From an uncultured Acidimicrobiales bacterium (GTDB lineage: Bacteria > Actinomycetota > Acidimicrobiia > Acidimicrobiales > SZUA-35): DNA of 64,000 nt. Numbering within the stretch: the first letter of the stretch is position 1; each line of letters begins with the position of its first letter. The position numbers were made by a program, and so were the translations under genes. Positions 33,036-40,009 of this stretch are shown here, piece after piece. Below the pieces are notes generated by a model, which made no database searches, had not been told where the DNA came from, and was given only the letters and a program-made list of their open reading frames with translations. The stretch is from assembly GCA_937976305.1 (NCBI GenBank), contig CALJSB010000016.1, forward strand, positions 1 to 64,000, in the 5' to 3' direction.

Positions 33036-34391
33036 ATGCGAGGGATCTTCGACATGCACCAACAAACGCCTAGAAGTGCACCACATCGACGGGTCTCTCG
33101 ATTCGCCGTTGTTCTGACCGTCCTCGCTCTGCTCGCAAGCAGCTGCGGCCAGACACCTGGCGCGGCACCCGATCAACTCGCCAGCAGTGATGCCGAAACC
33201 ACCGAAGCCAGCGGCGAGGTCGTCACGCTTACCTTCTGGGGTTGGGAAGGTGCCATTGGCCAGTCGGTCGTCGAGCAGTTCGAACTCGAGAACCCTGACA
33301 TCGACATCGAACTCACGCTGAGCTCGTTCGACCAGCACCATGAGGGCCTTGCCTCCGTCATTGACGGCGACCTCGATGTTCCCGATGTCGCAGCGATTGA
33401 GGTCGCCTACCTACCCGGCTTCCTCGCCAACCCAGAGCAATTCACCGACCTGCGTCGTTGGGACGCCGATGATCTCGCTGGCGACTATCTGGATTGGCGT
33501 TGGCAACAGGGCGTCGGCCCGAACGGCGAAGTTGTCGGGTTGCCGACGGACGTCGGCGGCCTTGCCTTTGCCTATCGCCGTGATCTCTTCGAGGCTGCAG
33601 GACTGCCTTCTGATCCAGCCGAGCTGGCTCCCTTGATGGAAACCTGGGACGACTTTCTCGCCCTGGGCGCTGAGTTCGTCGAGAACTCTGACGGCGACGT
33701 CTTCTTCATGGACACGGTCGACTCGATCTACCATGCTCTCCTGGGACAAGAGCCCATCGTCTACGCAGACGAAAACGGTGAGCCGCTTCTCGAACAGAGC
33801 CCCGGGCTGAGGGCCACGTGGCAGGTCGCATCGGCGGCCATCGACGCAGATCTTGTGTCGGAAACGACCCAGTTCAGCCCCGAGTGGAACGAAGCCATGG
33901 CCAATGGCGGGTTTGCATCGCTCACTGCTCCTTCATGGATGCGAGGCGTCATCAACTCGAACGCAGGCGGAACACCGGGCATCTGGGGCCTCGTGCCGGT
34001 TCCTGAGGGCGGCGGTAACTGGGGAGGCTCGCAACTCGTCGTGCCGGCAGGCGCCGAGCACCCCGAACAAGCTTGGCGCTTCATTCGCTACCTCACCGGC
34101 GTCGAAGGACAGCTGGCACTCTTCCAGCAGCACGGCAACTTCCCGTCGACCCCCGAGCTCTACAGCAACGAGGAGATCACTGGTCTCGAGGATCCCTTCT
34201 TCGGTGATGTGGCCGTCGGCCAGCTTTACATTGACAGTGTGATCTCGATCCCGTCCCGGACGGTGACCGAAGCCGAGCGCGACCTCGATCGGGTCTTCAT
34301 CACGGCTCTCAACCAACTCCTACAAGGCAGGCATGACTCCGCCGAGGATGCCTGGGCATCAGCACTGGAAGCGGCCGAAGCCATCGACTAG
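33036..34391 (+). CDS. ABC-type sugar-binding lipoprotein paired with the c-di-GMP enzyme
   Basis: 451 aa; ATG 33036 or ATG 33054 (MHQQTPRSAPHRRVSRFAVV). A lipoprotein signal ends at LLASSCGQ. The body is a type-1 (extracellular) solute-binding fold: LTFWGWEGAIGQSVVEQFEL, NPDIDIELTLSSFDQHHEGL, DVPDVAAIEVAYLPGFLANP, WMRGVINSNAGGTPGIWGLV. No permease or ATPase gene follows. Since it starts 3 nt after the GGDEF-EAL gene, I infer that it presents a ligand to that enzyme's external domain instead of feeding a transporter. Confidence 0.85.
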   Translation: MRGIFDMHQQTPRSAPHRRVSRFAVVLTVLALLASSCGQTPGAAPDQLASSDAETTEASGEVVTLTFWGWEGAIGQSVVEQFELENPDIDIELTLSSFDQHHEGLASVIDGDLDVPDVAAIEVAYLPGFLANPEQFTDLRRWDADDLAGDYLDWRWQQGVGPNGEVVGLPTDVGGLAFAYRRDLFEAAGLPSDPAELAPLMETWDDFLALGAEFVENSDGDVFFMDTVDSIYHALLGQEPIVYADENGEPLLEQSPGLRATWQVASAAIDADLVSETTQFSPEWNEAMANGGFASLTAPSWMRGVINSNAGGTPGIWGLVPVPEGGGNWGGSQLVVPAGAEHPEQAWRFIRYLTGVEGQLALFQQHGNFPSTPELYSNEEITGLEDPFFGDVAVGQLYIDSVISIPSRTVTEAERDLDRVFITALNQLLQGRHDSAEDAWASALEAAEAID

Positions 34392-34392
34392 A

Positions 34393-35652
34393 TCAAAATC
34401 GAATCGGCAGATGCCGCGGGCCGCGAACCTGTCCACCGGCCCACGTCACCGCTCCCGGATCGGCGAGGGAGAACTCGGGGATTCGCTCGAGGAACACACC
34501 GAGCGCAACTTCCATCTCCATCCGCGCCAGGTTGGATCCTGCGCAACGATGAATGCCGACGCCAAACGCGACGTGACGATTTCGCTGGCGATCGATGATG
34601 ACCTTGTCGGCATCCTCGAACGCCGCCGGGTCGCGATTCGCGGCCGGGAAGTTCATCAACACTTTGTCGCCTGCTGACATCGGACATCCCTGAATTTCGG
34701 CGTCTTCGTCGACAACTCGAGCCATGGTGACCGGCGCGTAGGCCCGCAGGAACTCTTCATTCGCGTTCGGGAGCATCGACGGGTCCTCGACAAGCTGGCG
34801 CGTGTCGTCCGGGTGAGCAGCGAGATGCCAGAGGGCAGCCCCAATGGAGCTCCATGTGGTGTCGATGCCCGCCACCAGCAAGAGGTTGCACGTGCCGGCG
34901 ACGTGCAGGTCGCTCACCGGCTCACCATCAACCTCTGCCTTCAGCAAGTCACTGATCAAGTCGTCGCCGGGGTTCTTCTTGCGATCGGCAATCTCAGCCA
35001 TGAAGAACTCGCGGATCTTCATGCGGTACTTGGTGCGGACAGCCGGGTTCGACAGGCCGACTTCGAGCACGCCCTGCACCCATTCGGTGAACTCACCCGC
35101 CTTGCCCGGATCGACGCCGAGGAGATGGGCGATGACTCGCGGCGGAATCTGCTGTGCATAGTCAGCTGCCCCATCAATCTGGCCGCTCTCAATGTGGGCA
35201 TCGATGAGGTCGTGACACAGCTGCCGGGTGAACGGCTCGTGCAAGGCTGTCGCCTTTGGCGAGAAGTAGGGAAGGATCAGCCGCCTCGACCAGGTATGGA
35301 CCGGCGGGTCTGAGCTGATCGGCGGAGCGTTCACGGTGGTGTAGGCACTCGCATCCGGCGCATCTCCGTGATCGGAAGGACCATCATCAGGCGGCCGAAC
35401 CACAATCGGATCGCGAGACGACAGCACCGGCACCATGCGTGCCATCTCGACCACGTCTTCATACGTCGTCGGCATCCACGAACCACCCCACCGGTCGGTC
35501 TTGGCGATCGGGCATTCGTCGCGCAAATCATCCCAGACGTCAAAGGGGTTGGCGACGTAGTCGGCATCGAAGATGTCGTAGTCGGTGGCCCAGTCGGTGA
35601 CCGGATCCGTCGCCGGTGGGCTTGCATCCATCTTGTCTGAGACGTCAGCCAT
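34393..35652 (-). CDS. Cytochrome P450
   Basis: 419 aa from ATG 35652 (MADVSDKMDASPPATDPVTD). Diagnostic motifs: I-helix LLVAGIDTTWSSIG (AGxDTT oxygen-activation site), the ExxR of the K-helix within EEFLRAYAP, and the heme loop FGVGIHRCAGSNLARME with the thiolate Cys. Starts 1 nt after the ferredoxin stop, so the pair forms a redox operon. Bacterial class; substrate unknown, though the SDP-rich CYP family layout would fit lipid or terpene hydroxylation. Converges with the solute-binding gene, 1 nt apart. Confidence 0.9.
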   Translation of the reverse strand: MADVSDKMDASPPATDPVTDWATDYDIFDADYVANPFDVWDDLRDECPIAKTDRWGGSWMPTTYEDVVEMARMVPVLSSRDPIVVRPPDDGPSDHGDAPDASAYTTVNAPPISSDPPVHTWSRRLILPYFSPKATALHEPFTRQLCHDLIDAHIESGQIDGAADYAQQIPPRVIAHLLGVDPGKAGEFTEWVQGVLEVGLSNPAVRTKYRMKIREFFMAEIADRKKNPGDDLISDLLKAEVDGEPVSDLHVAGTCNLLLVAGIDTTWSSIGAALWHLAAHPDDTRQLVEDPSMLPNANEEFLRAYAPVTMARVVDEDAEIQGCPMSAGDKVLMNFPAANRDPAAFEDADKVIIDRQRNRHVAFGVGIHRCAGSNLARMEMEVALGVFLERIPEFSLADPGAVTWAGGQVRGPRHLPIRF

Positions 35653-35653
35653 G

Positions 35654-35851
35654 TCAGTCCTCGACCACGGTGACGGCGAACTCGGGGCAGTTGTCGACAG
35701 CCAGCCGAGCCTTCTCTTCGAGCTCTGGTGGGACCGAGCCATCACCAGCTGCCGACGCATAGCCGTAGTCATCAACCTCGATGAGTTCGGGAGCGATGGA
35801 GTAGCAACGGTTGTGGCCTTCGCACTTGTCTGTGTCAATCACGATCTTCAT
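35654..35851 (-). CDS. [3Fe-4S] ferredoxin partner of the P450
   Basis: 65 aa from ATG 35851 (MKIVIDTDKCEGHNRCYSIA). Three Cys ligands remain: C10 and C16 in CEGHNRC, and C-P in DNCPEF near the C-terminus; His replaces the usual second Cys in CxxHxxC, the [3Fe-4S] type that feeds electrons to actinobacterial P450s. It ends 1 nt before the P450 start. The reductase is not in the window. Confidence 0.95.
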   Translation of the reverse strand: MKIVIDTDKCEGHNRCYSIAPELIEVDDYGYASAAGDGSVPPELEEKARLAVDNCPEFAVTVVED

Positions 35852-35906
35852 GGCATGCAGTCTGTCACGCCGGTCCGGTCCTCGAAAAACACCCCCGCTC
35901 CCCGAA

Positions 35907-36009
35907 CTGGAGGCCTGCGCCGACTAAAACGCCGGCAGGAGACTCCAGAACGCAGCCCCCTCCCGAACTGGAGCCCTGCGCCGACTGAAACGCCGGCAGG
36001 AGACTCCAG
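35907..36009. repeat. Two tandem copies of a 42-nt hairpin repeat
   Basis: Copies at 35907-35948 and 35968-36009 (period 61) lie in the divergent gap between the ferredoxin and azlC genes. Each starts CTGGAG, has loop TAAAAC or TGAAAC, and ends with the arm GCCGGCAGGAGACTCCAG. The left arms are imperfect (CTGGAGGCCTGCGCCGAC in copy 1). Flanks CCGAA and AACG are shared. A third copy is at 44243-44284. Confidence 0.85.
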
Positions 36010-36047
36010 AACGCTGTTGGTGGGCGGCGTCGGTACGCTCCGCTTTC

Positions 36048-36752
36048 GTGAGTCGGCCGAGTTACATCCGCGATTCGGTCATCATGGGGATCGCGGTTGG
36101 CTTCTTCGGCATGGGTTTTGGCGTTCTGTCGGTCTCGAGCGGCTTGTCGGTTGCCCAGACCTGCGCCATGTCGCTTCTCGTGTTCACCGGCGCGTCGCAG
36201 TTTGCCGCAGTGTCTGTGATCGGCAGTGGTGGCGACCCGATCTCCGCCGTCGGGTCCGGACTCCTCCTTGCCGCTCGCAACGGACTGTACGGAATCTCCC
36301 TTGCGAGACACCTCACGGGATCGTGGTTGCGCCGCTCAGCGGTCGCTCAGCTCGTCATTGACGAGTCGACGGCAATGGGCATGGGCCAAGAAGACCCGGC
36401 CGACATCGAAGGTGGCGTACTCGCTGGCGGCATCTCCGTGTTCCTCTTCTGGAACCTTGCGACACTGATCGGGGCGGTTGCCGGCAGTTCGATCGGCGAC
36501 CCGAACGTCTTTGGCCTCGATGCAGCCTTTCCGGCCGGCTTCATCTCGCTTGCTGCGCCAGCGCTGCGCCACCGCCCTGGTCAGGTAGCAGCAGCAACGG
36601 GCGCCATCATCGGCACTGTTGCAATTCCACTGACTCCTCCGGGCCTACCAATTCTGCTCTCTGCGCTCGGCGCAGTGATTGCATTGCTCATTGTCGGACC
36701 ACCACCGGCACAGCTCTCACCGCAGCCGAACCCCGAAGTTGGCGCCGAATGA
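36048..36752 (+). CDS. azlC: AzlC family branched-chain amino acid exporter subunit
   Basis: 234 aa from GTG 36048 (SRPSYIRDSVIMGIAVGFFG). Six to seven helices with the family hallmarks GFFGMGFGVLSVSSGLSVAQ, LLVFTGASQFAAVSVIGSGG and AARNGLYGISLARHL, then DESTAMGM. With AzlD it forms a two-part exporter of branched-chain amino acids or analogues such as azaleucine. The stop overlaps the azlD start by 4 nt (ATGA). Confidence 0.9.
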   Translation: MSRPSYIRDSVIMGIAVGFFGMGFGVLSVSSGLSVAQTCAMSLLVFTGASQFAAVSVIGSGGDPISAVGSGLLLAARNGLYGISLARHLTGSWLRRSAVAQLVIDESTAMGMGQEDPADIEGGVLAGGISVFLFWNLATLIGAVAGSSIGDPNVFGLDAAFPAGFISLAAPALRHRPGQVAAATGAIIGTVAIPLTPPGLPILLSALGAVIALLIVGPPPAQLSPQPNPEVGAE

Positions 36753-37063
36753 GCTGGGGCGCGATTGCGTTGCTCGCGGCAGGCGCCTACGGCTTCAAGC
36801 TGGCTGGTGTGATGGGCCTCGGCCGGCTGTTGACCGGAACGTGGGCGACGGCCATCGGAGCGCTGTTGCCACCGGCGCTGCTCTTCGGACTGGTGGCGGT
36901 GCAAACACTTGCCATCGACACCGAGGAGGGCGTTCGGCTCGCGATCGATGCCCGCCTGGCCGGGGTCGCGGCTGGTGCCATCGCGGTATGGCGAGGCATC
37001 CCATTTGTCGGGGTGGTCGTGACCGCGGCGGTTGTCACCGGAGGCGTGCGAGCGCTCGGCTGA
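36749..37063 (+). CDS. azlD: AzlD family exporter subunit
   Basis: 104 aa from ATG 36749, overlapping azlC by 4 nt. Three to four helices (WGAIALLAAGAYGFKLAGVM, LLPPALLFGLVAVQTL, GVVVTAAVVTGGVRALG). The small AzlD partner is required by AzlC in characterised systems. It converges with ftsX 45 bp further on. Confidence 0.85.
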   Translation: MSWGAIALLAAGAYGFKLAGVMGLGRLLTGTWATAIGALLPPALLFGLVAVQTLAIDTEEGVRLAIDARLAGVAAGAIAVWRGIPFVGVVVTAAVVTGGVRALG

Positions 37064-37108
37064 TCGCGCACGCTTCTGTCGACCGTTTGTCGACCATCTT
37101 CGAATCGA

Positions 37109-38002
37109 TCAGGCGTCGAGGTAGCGACTCACGGCGATACCCGAGCCGACAAAACCGATGACGGCACCGCAAAGGAGCAACCACACCGCAATGGGCCCGA
37201 GTTGCGCAGATTCGAGAGCGAAACTGTCGAGCAAGCGGAACTGGGTGCTGTCGAGCAGGTTTCTGATGCCGCGGTTGAGGGCGTAGACCGACAATACGCT
37301 GAGTCCAGCACCAATCAGGCCCTGAAAGAGTCCCTCGAGCATGAATGGGATGCGGATAAACCAGTTTGATGCACCAACAAGGCGCATCACCTCGACCTCT
37401 CGGCGGCGAGCGAACAACGCCGTGCGAATGGTGTTGTACATCAGCATCGCTGATGCAACGGCGCTCGCCACGGCCGCCCCGAGCATGATGCGTGACGCAA
37501 TGCTCGTGAACTCATTGAGCTGTTTGATGTATTCGCCAGCAAAGTCGATCTTTAACACGCCGGGAAGCCCGTCGAACTCGGCGCCCAAGGCCTGCACAAC
37601 TGCCAGATCTGGCACAACGGGAACAACACGGAATGACGTGGGGAGTTCTTCGGGACCGACCGCATCAATCACCTCGGGGCTGTCTTCCCAGAAGTCGATG
37701 AACTCTGCGTAGGTCTCGTCGCGGTCCACGAACCGGGCGTCGCTGACACCACTCGATTCCTCGAGCGAACGACTCACGAGATCAACCTGATCTTGGGTGG
37801 CCTCGGGCTCAATCCACACGATGAACTCGACGTCGTCCTTGAACCGCTCGTTGAGTCCATCGACACCTCGCTGAATGAGCAGCGCGGCACCGAGCAGTGA
37901 GAGCGAGACTGCGACCGTGAGCACGGTCGCGATGGTGAGCGAAGGGTTGCGAACAAGATTGTTCGCTGTCTCTTTTGCGATGTAGTCGACTCGAAGTGCC
38001 AT
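37109..38002 (-). CDS. ftsX: Cell-division ABC permease FtsX
   Basis: 297 aa from ATG 38002. One N-terminal helix (SLTIATVLTVAVSLSLLGAA), a 120-residue extracellular loop that in homologues contacts a peptidoglycan hydrolase activator, then three helices (IMLGAAVASAVASAMLMYNT, IPFMLEGLFQGLIGAGLSVL, VWLLLCGAVIGFVGSGIAVS). Cytoplasmic signature RREVEVMRLVGASNWFIRIP is present. It follows ftsE by 6 nt. The smpB gene that often follows ftsX in actinobacteria is not here. Confidence 0.95.
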   Translation of the reverse strand: MALRVDYIAKETANNLVRNPSLTIATVLTVAVSLSLLGAALLIQRGVDGLNERFKDDVEFIVWIEPEATQDQVDLVSRSLEESSGVSDARFVDRDETYAEFIDFWEDSPEVIDAVGPEELPTSFRVVPVVPDLAVVQALGAEFDGLPGVLKIDFAGEYIKQLNEFTSIASRIMLGAAVASAVASAMLMYNTIRTALFARRREVEVMRLVGASNWFIRIPFMLEGLFQGLIGAGLSVLSVYALNRGIRNLLDSTQFRLLDSFALESAQLGPIAVWLLLCGAVIGFVGSGIAVSRYLDA

Positions 38003-38008
38003 GCCTGC

Positions 38009-38686
38009 CTACTCGTAGACGCCTTGGGCTTCGTCACGAACAATTGATCCGTGAGAGAGCTCGATCACGCGCTGGCGCATCGTGTCGACGATGCCCCGGT
38101 CGTGGGTTGCCATAACAACGGTGGTTCCGGTCTTGTTGATTCGATCGAGCAGTCGCATGATCCCGATCGCTGTTTGCGGGTCGAGGTTTCCGGTCGGCTC
38201 GTCAGCGAGAAGGATGAGCGGTCGGTTCACGAACGCTCGAGCAATCGACACTCGCTGCTGCTCGCCGCCGGACAGCTGATCGGGGTACTTGTTGGCCTTG
38301 TCGCCGAGCCCAACCAGCTCACAGATCGCTGGAACCTGGGTTTTGATGACGTGGCGGGGGCGACCGATCACTTCGAGGGCGAAGCTCACGTTCTCGGCCA
38401 CGGTCTTGTTCTGCAGCAGCTTGAAGTCCTGAAAGACGCTGCCGATGTTGCGACGCAGCATCGGCACCTTCCACGACGAGAGTTTTCCGATGTCTTTGCC
38501 AGCGACAAAAATTCGGCCCTCATCAGGGTTTTCCTGTTTGTTGACAAGGCGCAGGAAGGTCGACTTCCCGGATCCCGACGGCCCGACGAGAAAGACAAAC
38601 TCACCCTTGCCGATGTCTGCATCAGCGTGCTTGAGGGCAACCGAATGGCCCGGATATTCCTTGGTCACATTTTCGAGCTTGATCAT
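38009..38686 (-). CDS. ftsE: Cell-division ABC ATPase FtsE
   Basis: 225 aa from ATG 38686 ([20 protein letters not shown]). Walker [11 protein letters not shown]-loop VFQDFKLL, signature [15 protein letters not shown], Walker [14 protein letters not shown] and switch His MATHDRG are all present. With FtsX it couples ATP hydrolysis to wall cleavage at the septum. Part of the prfB-ftsE-ftsX order typical of actinobacteria. The GTP-like start at 38752 is rejected, as the extra residues are low in family character. Confidence 0.95.
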   Translation of the reverse strand: MIKLENVTKEYPGHSVALKHADADIGKGEFVFLVGPSGSGKSTFLRLVNKQENPDEGRIFVAGKDIGKLSSWKVPMLRRNIGSVFQDFKLLQNKTVAENVSFALEVIGRPRHVIKTQVPAICELVGLGDKANKYPDQLSGGEQQRVSIARAFVNRPLILLADEPTGNLDPQTAIGIMRLLDRINKTGTTVVMATHDRGIVDTMRQRVIELSHGSIVRDEAQGVYE

Positions 38687-38761
38687 GGGGTCCTCAACGA
38701 CAAGGGGTCCGCACCTGCCCGACGACCGAACGGTAGCGGCACGACCACACATTGTGGTTCA

Positions 38762-38779
38762 CCCCCTCTCAAAAGGGGG
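38762..38779 (-). promoter_or_regulatory. Short hairpin between prfB and ftsE
   Basis: CCCCCT (38762-38767) pairs with AGGGGG (38774-38779). No T-run follows on the minus strand, so it is more likely an attenuating or RNA-processing hairpin than a strong terminator. Confidence 0.4.
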
Positions 38780-38792
38780 ATCGGCCTGAGAT

Positions 38793-39896
38793 TCAGTCCG
38801 TGGCCCGCCGCCAGCGCAGCCAGGCTTCCATGAACGGCCCAACGTCGCCGCCGAGCACACCTTCAGGATTGCCCGAGGTCATACCGGAACGCTCGTCCTT
38901 CACCTGTTGATACGGCTGCAGCACATAGGAGCGAATTTGGCTCCCCCACTCTGTGCTCTTCGACTCGCCTGCTTCAGCTGAGAGTTCGTCCTCACGACGC
39001 TGTCGCTCGAGTTCGACGAGCTGAATCGACAGCATCTGCATGGCCCGCTCTTTGTTCTGGTGCTGAGAGCGCTCGTTCTGACACGAAGTGACAATGCCGG
39101 TCGGTAGGTGGGTGATGCGAACCGCCGAGTCGGTCGTGTTGACGTGCTGACCACCCGCTCCCGATGAACGAAACACATCGACGCGGAGATCCTTTTCGTC
39201 GATGTCGACCTGCGAGGCCGCATCGGGGATGAGTGGCCACACACTGAAACTTGCGAACGCCGTGTGGCGACGAGCCTGCGAGTCAAACGGCGAGATCCGG
39301 ACGAGACGGTGCACGCCGCGTTCTGCGGTGAGCATGCCATAGGCGTGGCGACCCTTGATCGTGAACCCCACGGCAGTCACGCCAGCTTCCTGACCCTCTT
39401 GCCATTCGGTCACTTCGGTCGTGAATCCACTCTTGTCGGCCCAACGCTTGTACATCTCGAAGAGCATCTGGGCCCAGTCTTGCGAGTCGGTACCACCCGC
39501 ACCCGAGTGAATCTCGCAGACCGCATCGCCTTCGTCGTACTCCCCTGTGTAAAGAGCACGAAGTTCGAGAGCAACAAACTCACGCTTCATTCCGGCGACG
39601 ACATCACTCGCCTCGTCGAGCGACGCCTCGTCGTTCTCCTCCTTGCCGAGCTCCCACAACACCTCGACATCGTCGATCGAGCCGGAGAGCCGGTCGTAGA
39701 GGTCAAGGTCGTCTTTCACCGAGGTGAACTCGGTCTGCACCATGCGAGCGCGCTCAGCGTCGTCCCAGAGATCGGGCCGACTCATCTCGGTTTCGAGCTG
39801 CGGCAGTCGAGCACGAAGTTCTTCGACGCGTAGATAGTCGGCCGCTTCGGCCAGCTCAACTCGCAGCTGTTCGATGTCGTCTGAAATGTCAGCCAT
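38793..39896 (-). CDS. prfB: Peptide chain release factor 2
   Basis: 367 aa from ATG 39896. The tripeptide SPF in RLVRISPFDSQARR identifies RF2 (reads UGA/UAA) over RF1. The catalytic GGQ lies in RSSGAGGQHVNTTDSAVR. No in-frame UGA or frameshift site is seen near codon 26, so the programmed frameshift known from E. coli prfB is absent, as in most actinobacteria. Confidence 0.95.
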   Translation of the reverse strand: MADISDDIEQLRVELAEAADYLRVEELRARLPQLETEMSRPDLWDDAERARMVQTEFTSVKDDLDLYDRLSGSIDDVEVLWELGKEENDEASLDEASDVVAGMKREFVALELRALYTGEYDEGDAVCEIHSGAGGTDSQDWAQMLFEMYKRWADKSGFTTEVTEWQEGQEAGVTAVGFTIKGRHAYGMLTAERGVHRLVRISPFDSQARRHTAFASFSVWPLIPDAASQVDIDEKDLRVDVFRSSGAGGQHVNTTDSAVRITHLPTGIVTSCQNERSQHQNKERAMQMLSIQLVELERQRREDELSAEAGESKSTEWGSQIRSYVLQPYQQVKDERSGMTSGNPEGVLGGDVGPFMEAWLRWRRATD

Positions 39897-40009
39897 GGCA
39901 CCACCCAGTGCGGGGAAAGGCGGGAAAAGGGATGTAACGGGAGAAGAACAGCGAGCGAAGAAACAGGAAAGGTGAAACAGGAAAGAAAAGACAGAGCGTT
40001 GTCAGGTGG

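Noticed and set aside
38793-39896. Programmed frameshift in prfB
   Set aside because: The frame is uninterrupted; no TGA near codon 26.
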